From the NCBI GenBank assembly GCA_017440925.1, contig JAFSAP010000068.1:1-38316 (forward strand): a stretch of 38,316 nt of DNA. The letters are read 5' to 3'. The notes under the pieces are model-generated. The model worked only from the letters and a program-made list of their open reading frames with translations. It was not told where the DNA came from and did not search any database. Position numbers and translations under genes: made by a program. Below are positions 21,872-30,452 of the stretch, piece after piece. Every line of letters starts with the position of its first letter. Position 1 is the first letter of the stretch. This DNA comes from Oscillospiraceae bacterium (GTDB taxonomy: Bacteria; Bacillota; Clostridia; Oscillospirales; Oscillospiraceae).

Positions 21872-23416
21872 TCAGATCATCTTTCTCTTCTTCATCTCAG
21901 CCAGGGTGATGACTGCGGCAGCAGCCAGAACCATGGTGCCGACAGCGATCATGATGTAGTCGCCGGTCTTGGGGTTGGTGGTGTCAGCGTTGGAGTTGGA
22001 CTTGGTGGAAGCATTGGACACGACAACATGGATCTTGTAGGTGCCATTGTCGGTGATAGCAATGCTGGTTGCGCCGTAGGCGTTCTCGCCGCGCTGCAGA
22101 GCGTTCCAGTTAGCGTCGGTGTACAGGTTGCCGATGGAGCTGTAGGAGTAGTACTCCTTGACCAGCTTGGCAGCTGCATCACGGGTGACGTTCATGCCGG
22201 AGGTGTAGCCGTTCATATCCAGGATACGGAAAGGATCGGCGGAAGTGGAGCTCTTGTGCAGGTACAGCTGAACGTTTGCACGGGTGGTGTTGTCCTTCTC
22301 ATCCAGCTTGATGAGGATAGCCTTGGGGCCGTCAGCAAAGACGGTCTGAGCAGTCAGAACTTCGCTGCCGTTGTGGTTGTAGAAGAAGCGGTCCTTCCAC
22401 TCGTACTTGGTGGTATCAACCTTGTTGTAAACAGAGGTCAGAATGGTGGTGTTCTTGTTAGCGGTCAGCCAGTCGAAAACGTTGGTGTTGTCGGGCAGGT
22501 TAACAGACAGGACAGGAACATCGCGGTAGGAAGTGCCGATGCCGTCAATGTAGCAGCGGGCAGTAACGGTGATGGTGCTGGTGCCGTCCTTGGCAGGATT
22601 GTAGACATACCATGCGTAGTACTCGGATGCCTTATCGGCTGTCCATGCGGAGCCAGTGGTCAGCTGAGTGCCGGAACCACCCTTACCAGTCCACCAACCT
22701 CTGAACTCGTAGTTGGGGATCAGGTCGCCAGTGGGAACAACGATGGTTTCACCAACAACAAAAGTCTCAGTGTAGAACTTGTTTACACCAGCAGTTGCCT
22801 CGTCGATGTAGAAAACAACCTGGTTTCTGACCTTCTGGTCATTGGTGCCGCAAACGGTGCAGTTGCCTGCTGCGTTGAAGTTGTGGTTGCCGGTAGCATC
22901 AACAGCTTCCTTCTTAGTGGCTCCGCAGAGTGCGCAGGTGAAAGTTTTCTCACCAGCAGTATTGCAGGTGGGGTTGGTGGTTACAGTGCCGGTGCCCCAG
23001 GAATGCTGCAGCTGAGCAATGGCCTCTTCCTTGTTATAGCCACAACCAGAGCAAGTAGTTACCAGCTTGCCTGCAGCAGTACAGGTAGCGTCGGTTTTGG
23101 TGGTGGTGAGGTTGTGCTTTACGACGTTAATATTCAGTTCATCACCATCAGCTAAAGTGATGCTTGCATTACCAGAACCGGGAGTATTAGTAGTGACATT
23201 CCGATAATTGCTAACATGGTAAGTGCTGTAAGGATAACCTACTGCTTCTGCAATATTGGAAACCCAGTTATTGAGAGCACCAGTATAAGAATAAGTTCCG
23301 GCCTTGCTATTATCGATGTAGATATTAACTGTTACTCCAGTAGCGGCCAACGCCTGGAAGGGCAGTACGGACACCAGCAGCAGGGCTACCAGCATCAGGC
23401 TGAAAAATCTCTTCAT
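21872..23416 (-). CDS. Cell-surface protein with CxxC repeats, InlB-type repeat and sortase signal
   Basis: A 514-residue exported protein. It has a signal peptide (1-24, ending ALA), a domain of about 75 residues, then a Cys-rich region (about 100-195) with CxxC pairs in TCSGCGYNKEE, TCALCGATKKE and NCTVCGTND, as in clostridial surface proteins. A Listeria-Bacteroides type repeat follows (about 215-265, YEFRGWWTGKG...YAWY), then a larger beta-rich region. The C-terminus has NPKTGD, a hydrophobic helix and a KKRK tail, a sortase-type cell-wall anchor. AGGAGG precedes the start. The ligand is unknown. Confidence 0.8.
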   Translation of the reverse strand: MKRFFSLMLVALLLVSVLPFQALAATGVTVNIYIDNSKAGTYSYTGALNNWVSNIAEAVGYPYSTYHVSNYRNVTTNTPGSGNASITLADGDELNINVVKHNLTTTKTDATCTAAGKLVTTCSGCGYNKEEAIAQLQHSWGTGTVTTNPTCNTAGEKTFTCALCGATKKEAVDATGNHNFNAAGNCTVCGTNDQKVRNQVVFYIDEATAGVNKFYTETFVVGETIVVPTGDLIPNYEFRGWWTGKGGSGTQLTTGSAWTADKASEYYAWYVYNPAKDGTSTITVTARCYIDGIGTSYRDVPVLSVNLPDNTNVFDWLTANKNTTILTSVYNKVDTTKYEWKDRFFYNHNGSEVLTAQTVFADGPKAILIKLDEKDNTTRANVQLYLHKSSTSADPFRILDMNGYTSGMNVTRDAAAKLVKEYYSYSSIGNLYTDANWNALQRGENAYGATSIAITDNGTYKIHVVVSNASTKSNSNADTTNPKTGDYIMIAVGTMVLAAAAVITLAEMKKRKMI

Positions 23417-23476
23417 TTTTCTTACCTCCTAAAGATAAATAGATTTTTGTTTTTCGAAATACATTGCCGCCATACT

Positions 23477-23514
23477 GTGCCGCCATCCTTAACTCCATCC
23501 AGAGATGTCGGCAC
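23477..23514 (-). other. Predicted leader hairpin upstream of the surface protein
   Basis: On the minus strand GTGCCG and CGGCAC pair, continuing across one A-G mismatch into CATC with GATG, with a 16-nt loop. The element lies in the roughly 125-nt untranslated leader between the promoter and the start codon. No known riboswitch class was recognised. Confidence 0.4.
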
Positions 23515-23547
23515 GGCGTACATATGTCGGTGTTCTTTCTTGAGAGG

Positions 23548-23576
23548 ATTATATACCATTTTGTTCCTTTCGTCAA
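23548..23576 (-). promoter_or_regulatory. Predicted promoter of the surface protein gene
   Basis: TTGACG (23571-23576) and TATAAT (23548-23553) on the minus strand are separated by 17 nt. The remainder of the 23417-23830 gap holds a leader hairpin, an A/T-rich and then C-rich stretch without a gene, and a long hairpin at 23763-23807. Confidence 0.75.
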
Positions 23577-23762
23577 GAGGGAAGTTACAAAAAATTACAG
23601 ATTTTTTCTTAAGAATTACAAAAGATGTAAAGAATCCCAGCCCCCGGCCCCCTTTTCGACCCTTCGTACCCCTCCCCTGCCCCCAATTTGTTTACAATCT
23701 GTTGCCAGTATAGAAAAAACAGGCATCCTCCTGCACACATGCCCGATCTTGTTGTTCCGCAA

Positions 23763-23807
23763 TGCAGCATCGGCAGGCTCCCAGTCGTGAAGCCTGCCGA
23801 TGCTGCA
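23763..23807 (-). terminator. Long hairpin downstream of the lipoprotein gene
   Basis: A perfect 17-bp stem (23763-23779 with 23791-23807) has an 11-nt loop and lies 23 nt after the lipoprotein stop codon. The minus-strand tail TTGCGGAA is not a U-run, so termination is only presumed. Confidence 0.5.
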
Positions 23808-23830
23808 GAATTTTGCATTATGTTCTATTT

Positions 23831-24367
23831 TTAACCTGCCATACGGTACTCAATTCCGGCCACGGTATTTCCTGACATAAGGAAGATCAGTTCTGCATTG
23901 CCATCACTATATATCCACGCAATACCGCCTTGTTCATCTGTTTCCCCGTATGCCTCCAAAACGCTTTCCTGGCTATCTCCAATGGAAAGGCCTTCCGATG
24001 TGGCAATATCCGGTGACTGGAAATAGATTGAATAAACGATATCGCTTGTACTGTTGTTATGTACCGTTATGTCAAAACCCTCATACTGGTACAGTGTCTC
24101 CATTCCTGAGCCTACGCAGGTATTCCCCTGCTGAACATGAACTGCCGCCGCCTCTACGCTCTCCGGCAGTTTTTCCCCAGGAATCACCATTTCCCCCTGA
24201 AAGGTAAAGCCAATCATTTCAATCTTCTGTTCCTTTGATGCATCCTCCATGCTCTGAGCCTCTGTTGCCATAGTGATCATCTGTTCCGGCGCATCTTCTG
24301 CAGAAGCACACCCAGTCAAACTCATCAACAGAATAAGCATCCAGGCTGTCATTTTTTCTTTTCTCAT
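23831..24367 (-). CDS. Lipoprotein of unknown function
   Basis: A 178-residue secreted lipoprotein. The N-terminus MRKEKMTAWMLILLMSLTGC has a lipobox (LTGC) with the lipidated Cys at residue 20, followed by an acidic Glu/Ser/Ala linker. The remainder is beta-rich (GFTFQGEMVIPGEKLPESV, then YQYEGFDITV, and ends in GIEYRMAG). Its C-terminal third (LSIGDSQESVLEAYG) resembles small secreted domains that recur with a G-D-x-x-E-x-V-x-x-x-YG pattern. It is 31 nt after the transglutaminase-like gene and probably in its operon. The ATG at 24367 has only a weak GGGTAAAG site. No specific function is assigned. Confidence 0.7.
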   Translation of the reverse strand: MRKEKMTAWMLILLMSLTGCASAEDAPEQMITMATEAQSMEDASKEQKIEMIGFTFQGEMVIPGEKLPESVEAAAVHVQQGNTCVGSGMETLYQYEGFDITVHNNSTSDIVYSIYFQSPDIATSEGLSIGDSQESVLEAYGETDEQGGIAWIYSDGNAELIFLMSGNTVAGIEYRMAG

Positions 24368-24398
24368 ATCTTTACCCAATCTTTTTCAAAGGTCATTC

Positions 24399-25973
24399 TT
24401 ATTTGCACGAAGGCCACTGTGTAGTATCCCATTCTCTTCCTGAGAGAGTTGCCAGACGCTCTGCATCGTTCATAAAAACCGGCATTGGAAATACAGACGG
24501 CGTAGGTTCAATATGCTTCCAAGCATTGTTAATCTTCACGATCAGCCAATAATGGGTTTTGTCTGTTGTCCAAATCATCTGATTCGTGATCCCTTTTGCA
24601 TCCAACAGGGATTTCATGCAAAGCACATGCACATAACAGTTTCCCCGTTTTTCTGTAAATCCATGCCAGACAGGATCATCTCCACCCCAGTCTGAATTAT
24701 AGCCGATACCATAGTATACATAGCGCCGCATGCCATCTATATCGTCATCCTGGAAGGTGGCAGCTATTTCCCTTGCCAGACGGTCTGTATCCTCCTGATC
24801 ATGTTCAACGATGATCTTGCGCTTTCGGGTCGCCACATTTCCAGCACTGTCCGTTGCCCGGTATACTGCATGGTAAGTACCTCCGGCTTTTACATCCACA
24901 CCGCTCACATCGCATTCCACTGGCACACTGCCGTCTTTGTTATCTTTTGCCTTGATCCCTTTCAGCAGATCCGGAAGCGCTTCATTCTTTTTAACCACTA
25001 AATCTGTCATGTCTCCGGAAATGCGTGGGGACTGAAAATCTGTAGCAACATACAGTGTCGCTTCCTTCCGGGTAATATTACCCAGATTATCCTCCGCCTC
25101 CACCACAACGGGATAACTTCCTTTGCTCTTGCGTCCCAATTTTGTCATAAGACGGATGTCTGCAACACCGGAGGGATCTTTTGCCTTTACCGCAAAATCA
25201 CTCAGTTTGGCCTGCTTACCCGGACGGATCTGAACATCACGTAGAGACAGATCGGGTCCCATGGTATCCTGCACAATCAGCAAACATTCCTGGCTTTTGC
25301 CCGAACATGCCGTAGTTATCGTAAATTCTCCGGTACCTGCAGCGCGGATTCTTTTCATTTCCATAGGGTCCAGGAAAGAAGCATCCCGCACTGGATTATA
25401 CAGCACCATATCATCGGAAATCTCTTCACCCAATTCCACAGTAACCGTCTCCGGCATCCAACGGAAGGAAAACACGCAAACTTTTTCTACGCGATTTCCA
25501 AAGACATCCTCAACCACAACCGTAACTGGAATATCTCCATAATCCAGCGGAACTCTCGGTTCTTCCCGATAAAATACAGTAACTGCAGATGCATCCTGGA
25601 TATTGCTCACCAATTCGGATGCTTCTGGAAATCCGGTAATCGGAATCTGCCGAAAGGCCTCCACATCTGCTGTTGGTGGAGTGGTATCCGCCACGGTAAG
25701 GGTAACTGTTTCCTCCTGCGTTCCATGGCGGAGTTTCAGCTGTGTTTCTCCCGTACATCCCAAATCAATGGCAGAAACATCGGATATAAATGCTATATCA
25801 GAAGACCAAGCATTTTTTGTCTTGAAATCGTTGGCCGTCAACACACCTGTTCCCAGTTCCACCGTCAAATCACGGAATTTAGGATTCCGCCGGTCATGAT
25901 ATTGGAACAGGGTAATCGTCAGGGTAAGACACAGTAATGCCAGAAAAAACCAAATAATCCGGTGTTTTTTCAT
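24399..25973 (-). CDS. Membrane-anchored Ig-like/transglutaminase-like protein
   Basis: A 524-residue exported protein with an N-terminal signal-anchor (about 6-24). Four or five Ig-like domains follow, with repeated DTTPP-, DxxGNxV- and DNLGN-type signatures (about 30-390) like bacterial surface Ig/HYR domains. A transglutaminase-like domain occupies about 400-524, with a probable nucleophile Cys in KRGNCYVHV and a His in DKTHYWLIV. Related proteins are thought to act as peptidases or crosslinking enzymes at the cell surface. GGAAGG precedes the start. The adjacent lipoprotein may be a partner. Function unproven. Confidence 0.75.
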   Translation of the reverse strand: MKKHRIIWFFLALLCLTLTITLFQYHDRRNPKFRDLTVELGTGVLTANDFKTKNAWSSDIAFISDVSAIDLGCTGETQLKLRHGTQEETVTLTVADTTPPTADVEAFRQIPITGFPEASELVSNIQDASAVTVFYREEPRVPLDYGDIPVTVVVEDVFGNRVEKVCVFSFRWMPETVTVELGEEISDDMVLYNPVRDASFLDPMEMKRIRAAGTGEFTITTACSGKSQECLLIVQDTMGPDLSLRDVQIRPGKQAKLSDFAVKAKDPSGVADIRLMTKLGRKSKGSYPVVVEAEDNLGNITRKEATLYVATDFQSPRISGDMTDLVVKKNEALPDLLKGIKAKDNKDGSVPVECDVSGVDVKAGGTYHAVYRATDSAGNVATRKRKIIVEHDQEDTDRLAREIAATFQDDDIDGMRRYVYYGIGYNSDWGGDDPVWHGFTEKRGNCYVHVLCMKSLLDAKGITNQMIWTTDKTHYWLIVKINNAWKHIEPTPSVFPMPVFMNDAERLATLSGREWDTTQWPSCK

Positions 25974-26069
25974 GCGTGCCTACCTTCCTCTCTGCTTCTG
26001 CTCCCTATTAAAACACAAACCGAACCGATTCTCTCATAATCTGTCTCAAATTTCTGCTCCGGCAAATTC

Positions 26070-26098
26070 ATTATAGCCAGTCATATATCGTTTATCAA
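26070..26098 (-). promoter_or_regulatory. Predicted promoter of the transglutaminase-like/lipoprotein pair
   Basis: TTGATA (26093-26098) and TATAAT (26070-26075) on the minus strand are separated by 17 nt. The 348-nt divergent gap 25974-26321 is A/T-rich and otherwise holds only the nagA promoter. Confidence 0.7.
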
Positions 26099-26257
26099 GA
26101 GAAACTTCCTCAAATTCATAACACGTAATCACTTTCTTCTATATATTCATACCGGATGTATAATTTTGTTCCATAATTCTATGCGCACATTCGCTGCATT
26201 GAAAAATGCAGAGGAAAAATGTATAAGATTAAGATTTATTCAGACAAAGGGTAATCA

Positions 26258-26286
26258 TTGCAATTTTTTTATCTACATGATACTAT
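26258..26286 (+). promoter_or_regulatory. Predicted promoter of nagA
   Basis: TTGCAA (26258-26263) and TACTAT (26281-26286) are separated by 17 nt, about 35 nt upstream of the nagA start. Confidence 0.55.
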
Positions 26287-26321
26287 ATATACATACAATA
26301 TTAAATAAAGGAGATTTGATT

Positions 26322-27452
26322 ATGTTCTATAAAAACGCCCGCATTTTCACCTCCGATTTTACTTTCCGCAACGGCGCCTTTGAGGTAAAGGACGGCGTTT
26401 TCGGTGAAATTCTGCCCGAAAACGTTCCCGCCGATGCCATCGACCTGAACGGTGCCACCGTGATCCCCGGTCTGATCGAAGTTCACAGCCACGGCAACTC
26501 CGGCGCTGACTTCTCCGACGGCGATTACGAAGGTCTGAAGGCCATGGCCCGGTACTATGCCGAGTGCGGTGTCACCTCCTTCGCCCCCGCTTCCATGACC
26601 CTGCCCTACGATGTGCTGGAAAAGGCATTCGCCAACGCCAGAAAGCTGGTGGACGAAAACATCGAAGGTCTGAGCGTCCTGCGCGGCATTCAGATGGAAG
26701 GCCCCTACTTCTCCTACAAGAAGCGTGGTGCACAGAATGCCGACTATCTGAAGGAGCCCGATTTCGACGGCTTCAAGAAGCTGTATGACGGCTGCGGTGG
26801 TCTGATCACCATTGTGGACATCGCTCCCGAGCTGCCCGGCGCTGCCGAGTTCGTGGCAAAGGCCAAGGATCTTTGCACCGTGTCCATCGCCCACACCGAC
26901 TGCACCTATGACGATGCCAAGGCTGCTGTAGATGCCGGTGTCACCCATCTGACCCACCTGTACAACGCCATGCCCGGTATCCACCACCGCAATCCCGGTG
27001 CTATCCCCGCCGGTGTGGAGAACCCCAATGTGCAGGCAGAGATCATCGCTGACGGCTTCCACATCCATCCCGCTTCTGTACGCCTGGCTTTCACCATGTT
27101 CAAGAACCGGATGGTTCTGGTTTCTGACTCCGGCCGCTGCACCGGCCAGGTGGAAGGCTACCAGTTCGACCTGGGCGGCCAGATGGCTGAACTCCGGGGC
27201 GGCGTTGCCAAGCTGGTGGGCACCGACACCATCGCCTGCTCCGCCTCCAACATGTGGAAGTGCCTGCAGAACGTTCTGTCCTGGGGTATCGACGAGGCTG
27301 AGGCTGTCCGTGCTGCAACCTACAACCCCGCCAAGGCCATCGGTGCACATAAGGTCGTCGGCTCCATCGAGACCGGCAAGGTCGCAGACTTCATCATCAC
27401 CAATTCCGATTACTCTGAAAAGCGGGTATTCCTGGCAGGACGCGAAATTTAA
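26322..27452 (+). CDS. nagA: N-acetylglucosamine-6-phosphate deacetylase
   Basis: A 376-residue amidohydrolase that removes acetate from GlcNAc-6-phosphate, feeding amino sugars from chitin, mucin or recycled wall into glucosamine-6-phosphate. The metal-binding motif is in GLIEVHSHG (residues 46-54). Other conserved parts are SIAHTDCTYDDA, HLYNAMPGIHHRNPG and VSDSGRCTG, whose Asp is the expected catalytic base. The start at 26322 is set by AAGGAG 9 nt upstream; earlier in-frame ATGs lack such a site. nagB is not in the window. No terminator is visible before the following four-helix-bundle cassette. Confidence 0.92.
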   Translation: MFYKNARIFTSDFTFRNGAFEVKDGVFGEILPENVPADAIDLNGATVIPGLIEVHSHGNSGADFSDGDYEGLKAMARYYAECGVTSFAPASMTLPYDVLEKAFANARKLVDENIEGLSVLRGIQMEGPYFSYKKRGAQNADYLKEPDFDGFKKLYDGCGGLITIVDIAPELPGAAEFVAKAKDLCTVSIAHTDCTYDDAKAAVDAGVTHLTHLYNAMPGIHHRNPGAIPAGVENPNVQAEIIADGFHIHPASVRLAFTMFKNRMVLVSDSGRCTGQVEGYQFDLGGQMAELRGGVAKLVGTDTIACSASNMWKCLQNVLSWGIDEAEAVRAATYNPAKAIGAHKVVGSIETGKVADFIITNSDYSEKRVFLAGREI

Positions 27453-27462
27453 GTTCAGAGTG

Positions 27463-27486
27463 AAGTGTGGAGAGTGAAGAGTGAAG
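27463..27486. repeat. Left 24-bp inverted repeat of the four-helix-bundle cassette
   Basis: The 24-nt sequence with core GGAGAGTGAAGAGT matches the reverse complement of 27888-27911 at 22 of 24 positions. Confidence 0.8.
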
Positions 27487-27490
27487 ATAT

Positions 27491-27856
27491 ATGGAAGTAA
27501 AACAAACTGCCCGATATAAAAGCAAACACTTTGCCATACGAATCGTACACCTATACCAATATCTCTGCAACGAAAAGAAGGAATATGTTCTTTCCAAACA
27601 GCTCTTACGCAGTGGCACCAGTATTGGTGCAAATTTGGCGGAAAGTGAATGCGCCATCAGTAGAAAGGACTTTCTTTCCAAAATCTATATTGCCCTGAAA
27701 GAATCTAATGAAACGCTTTATTGGCTTGAACTCTTATATGAAACTGGCTATATCAGTTCCATAGAGTATCACTCCATTAAAGTGGATTGTGAGGAATTAC
27801 ATAAAATACTTTCCGCTACTACAAAAACCATGCAAACCAAATTACACCGTGAATAG
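27491..27856 (+). CDS. Four-helix-bundle protein (23S rRNA intervening-sequence protein family)
   Basis: A 121-residue all-helical protein. The family segments FAIRIVHLYQYL, QLLRSGTSIGANLAES (about residues 37-52), ISRKDFLSKIYIALKE and ETLYWLELL match the S23/IVS four-helix-bundle family, first known from intervening sequences in 23S rRNA genes and related to Avd of diversity-generating retroelements. The biochemical function is not established. The ATG follows directly after the left inverted repeat, whose purine-rich end (GTGAAG) may serve as a weak ribosome binding site. It has lower GC than nagA and MATE, which suggests separate origin. Confidence 0.85.
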   Translation: MEVKQTARYKSKHFAIRIVHLYQYLCNEKKEYVLSKQLLRSGTSIGANLAESECAISRKDFLSKIYIALKESNETLYWLELLYETGYISSIEYHSIKVDCEELHKILSATTKTMQTKLHRE

Positions 27857-27887
27857 GATCAAGAGTGGGGTTTGTAAAAACTCCACT

Positions 27888-27911
27888 CTTAACTCTTCAC
27901 TCTCCACTCTT
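27888..27911. repeat. Right 24-bp inverted repeat of the four-helix-bundle cassette
   Basis: It is the inverse of 27463-27486 with two mismatches. A local hairpin (AAGAGTGG at 27861-27868 with CCACTCTT at 27883-27890) overlaps its left edge. Confidence 0.8.
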
Positions 27912-27925
27912 GTCAAAGGAGACTT

Positions 27926-29299
27926 ATGCTAAAACGTTACATTGGCGACCGGGTGTTTTACCGCCGGGTCTTTGGCATTGCCATTCCCATCATCATTCAA
28001 AATGGCATTACCAACTTCGTTTCCTTATTGGACAACATCATGGTGGGCCAGGTAGGCACTGTTCCCATGAGCGGTGTTTCCATCGTCAACGGTCTGTTGT
28101 TCGTGTTCAACCTTTGCATTTTCGGCGCCAGTTCCGGCGCCGGAATCTTCACCGCCCAGTTCCACGGCTCCAACGACCACGAAGGCATCCGCCACACCTT
28201 CCGGTTCAAAGCCATGGCCTGTGTGCTGCTGTCCATTCTAGGAGCTGTGATCTTCACCTTCGGAGGCCGATTGCTGATCGGTCTTTACTTAACCGGTGAC
28301 GGCGATGCCGCCACTGCCGCAGGCGCCATGGAATATGGCCTGAAATACTTGTCTGTCATGATCTGGGGCTTCCTTCCCTTCGCCCTGGCAAATGCCTATT
28401 CCAGCACCCTGCGGGAAACCGGAGAGACTTTCGTGCCCATGGTAGCCGGTATCATTGCCGTGCTGGTGAACCTGTGCTTAAATTACGTGCTGATTTTCGG
28501 CCACTTCGGAGCCCCCGCCCTGGGCGTGGAGGGTGCTGCACTGGCCACCACCATTTCCCGGTACGTGGAACTGGCTGTTGTTGCCTTCTGGACCCACCGG
28601 AAGAAAGCATTCATGGCCGGGGTTTACCGCTCTGCTTACATTCCCGGCAAGCTGCTCAAGCGTATTATCATCAAGGGCATGCCCCTGCTGGTGAACGAAT
28701 TTCTCTGGGCCAGCGGCATGGCGATCCTGAACCAGTGCTATTCCACCTGCGGCCTGGATGTGGTGCCCGCTACCAACATTTCCAGTACCCTTTACAACCT
28801 GGGCAGCGTGGTGTATCTATCCATGGGCAATGCCGTAGGCATCATCATGGGCCAGATGCTGGGTGCCTGCGCTTCGGAAGCGGAGGTTCGGGATTCCAAC
28901 CGGAAGCTTATGGTGGCTGCGGTGTTCTCCGGACTGGTCTTTGGCGGTCTGATGGCCTCGGTTTCCGGTGCTTTCCCCCGGATCTACAACACTTCGGAGG
29001 ACGTGCGGACTTTGGCAACTATCCTCATCTGCCTCAATGCGCTGGCAATGCCCTTCAATTCCTATACCAACGCCACGTATTTCACCCTGCGCTCCGGCGG
29101 TCAGACAATGGTGACATTCCTGTTTGACAGTTGCTTTGTCTGGTGCGTCTGCGTGCCGACAGCTTTCTGTCTGACCCGGTTTGTGGGCATCAGTATCATT
29201 CCCCTGTTTGCCATCTGCCAGGCCCTGGATCTGATCAAATGTGTCCTGGGCTACATCATGCTGAAGCAGGGCAAATGGATCCAGAACTTAACGGCATAA
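27926..29299 (+). CDS. MATE family efflux transporter
   Basis: A 457-residue membrane protein with about twelve hydrophobic segments, the normal MATE size. The N-terminal half has IPIIIQNGITNFVSLLDNIMVGQVG (as two contiguous parts), typical of the family's first helices, and the second half repeats the fold (GMPLLVNEFLWASGMAILNQ). Members export drugs or metabolites by Na+ or H+ antiport. AAAGGAG lies 5 nt upstream of the ATG. The substrate is not predictable. A bidirectional terminator follows. Confidence 0.9.
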   Translation: MLKRYIGDRVFYRRVFGIAIPIIIQNGITNFVSLLDNIMVGQVGTVPMSGVSIVNGLLFVFNLCIFGASSGAGIFTAQFHGSNDHEGIRHTFRFKAMACVLLSILGAVIFTFGGRLLIGLYLTGDGDAATAAGAMEYGLKYLSVMIWGFLPFALANAYSSTLRETGETFVPMVAGIIAVLVNLCLNYVLIFGHFGAPALGVEGAALATTISRYVELAVVAFWTHRKKAFMAGVYRSAYIPGKLLKRIIIKGMPLLVNEFLWASGMAILNQCYSTCGLDVVPATNISSTLYNLGSVVYLSMGNAVGIIMGQMLGACASEAEVRDSNRKLMVAAVFSGLVFGGLMASVSGAFPRIYNTSEDVRTLATILICLNALAMPFNSYTNATYFTLRSGGQTMVTFLFDSCFVWCVCVPTAFCLTRFVGISIIPLFAICQALDLIKCVLGYIMLKQGKWIQNLTA

Positions 29300-29335
29300 A
29301 AAAAGTTGCTCCTCTTTCCGGGGAGCAACTTTTTT
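29298..29335. terminator. Bidirectional terminator between MATE and the DHHW gene
   Basis: An 8-bp GC-containing stem (29305-29312 with 29322-29329) extended by A-T pairs has T-runs on both strands. Confidence 0.85.
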
Positions 29336-30440
29336 ATTTGATGGTCTGGCTGTTGTTCAGAACAGGAACACTGTACAGAAACAGCACATCCTGGCCGTTG
29401 AATTCCAGAAAACGATCCAGAACATCGATCTGGATATACCGGATATCCACCAATGTCACCTTGGCATAATCCTGCAGAAGCAGAGGTACCATGCTGCTGC
29501 CAAAGGAATCCCGGAACACGATCAGTTCTCTGCCAGTTACCGCATGGGGATTTTCGATGGTCAGCAGGCTTTGGGGACCAGAAAGGAAAATGTCGTAAAG
29601 ATCCCGGCTGTCCTGTTTGCTGAGATCAAAAATCCTGCCATATTTCCCGGTTTCATAGTTATAGACCCAACAGCTGTCCAGCAGGTTGTTCTTTCGGAAA
29701 TACATGATCTCCGGTTCCATGGGTAGTGCCGCCTGACCATAGTAGACACCATAAAAGGGGCGCTCTATTTCCTCCATCGGAAAATCTGCCGGTTCAGGTG
29801 GTGTCACACCCAGATGATTGCAGATGACAGCTGCAGCATCCGGCAGGTTTTCCTGCCGCCAGTGGATGTCCGTGCGGTAGTAATCTTCAATAGACAGAGC
29901 ATCTGTCAGATCAATGAAATCCGCCCAGGGCATACCCGCCTCAAAAGCAGAAAACAGTGCTTCATAATCCAGCGTCAGATGGCCACTTTTTTCTGCAAGA
30001 TAGTAACCCTTGTCCGGGATAATGGCCATATGGATATCCGATCCGGAAGAGGCCAGATATTTGTCATACAGGTGTTGAAAACGATCCAGTGCATGGGAAA
30101 CAGAATCCAGATTCAGAGGATATTCCTGTTTTACTGCATAGCCGTCAGCGATATAAATATCGTTGTTGTCACTCTGCTGCAGACCGTAAAAATGGAACAG
30201 GGATTTGATGGTTCGGAAAGAATCCCGCAGAGGGAACTGATCCAGAGCAAAATCATCAAATTTCTCCATAAAGCTGCCGCTGAGCAGCGTATCGGCAGAA
30301 ATTTCCGGCATCTGCGCCAGGGGGCGGCGTTCTGTTTCCGAGATATCCTTTTCCGGTGCAAACCAGGCAAAAACTGTTAAGGCACCCCATAAAACTGCAG
30401 GAATCAACAGCAAACCTGTGCGTAATTTTATATTCTTCAT
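29334..30440 (-). CDS. DHHW/AlgX-like SGNH-type protein partner of an O-acyltransferase
   Basis: A 368-residue protein with an N-terminal signal-anchor (about 8-28), then an extracytoplasmic domain. YRTDIHWRQEN (about 188-198) corresponds to the DHHW signature, and FRDSFGSSMVPLL holds the Ser of the GDS-like block. Such proteins, like AlgX/AlgJ, take an acyl group supplied by an MBOAT protein and place it on a polysaccharide or wall polymer. It lies 12 nt after the MBOAT gene, a strong functional link. The acceptor polymer is unknown. Confidence 0.8.
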   Translation of the reverse strand: MKNIKLRTGLLLIPAVLWGALTVFAWFAPEKDISETERRPLAQMPEISADTLLSGSFMEKFDDFALDQFPLRDSFRTIKSLFHFYGLQQSDNNDIYIADGYAVKQEYPLNLDSVSHALDRFQHLYDKYLASSGSDIHMAIIPDKGYYLAEKSGHLTLDYEALFSAFEAGMPWADFIDLTDALSIEDYYRTDIHWRQENLPDAAAVICNHLGVTPPEPADFPMEEIERPFYGVYYGQAALPMEPEIMYFRKNNLLDSCWVYNYETGKYGRIFDLSKQDSRDLYDIFLSGPQSLLTIENPHAVTGRELIVFRDSFGSSMVPLLLQDYAKVTLVDIRYIQIDVLDRFLEFNGQDVLFLYSVPVLNNSQTIK

Positions 30441-30452
30441 TCCCCTACCTCC

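Larger units (their letters stand above)
27463..27911. mobile_element. Putative small mobile cassette carrying a four-helix-bundle gene
   Basis: A 449-bp unit bounded by 24-bp inverted repeats (22/24 identical) carries a single gene and lies between the nagA stop and the MATE ribosome binding site. No transposase is present and no clear target duplication is seen, so it would need help from elsewhere to move. The mobile status is inferred from this layout. Confidence 0.5.

Noticed and set aside
23763-23807. The 17-bp hairpin as a standard Rho-independent terminator
   Set aside because: It lacks a T-run on the minus strand; it is listed with reduced confidence only.
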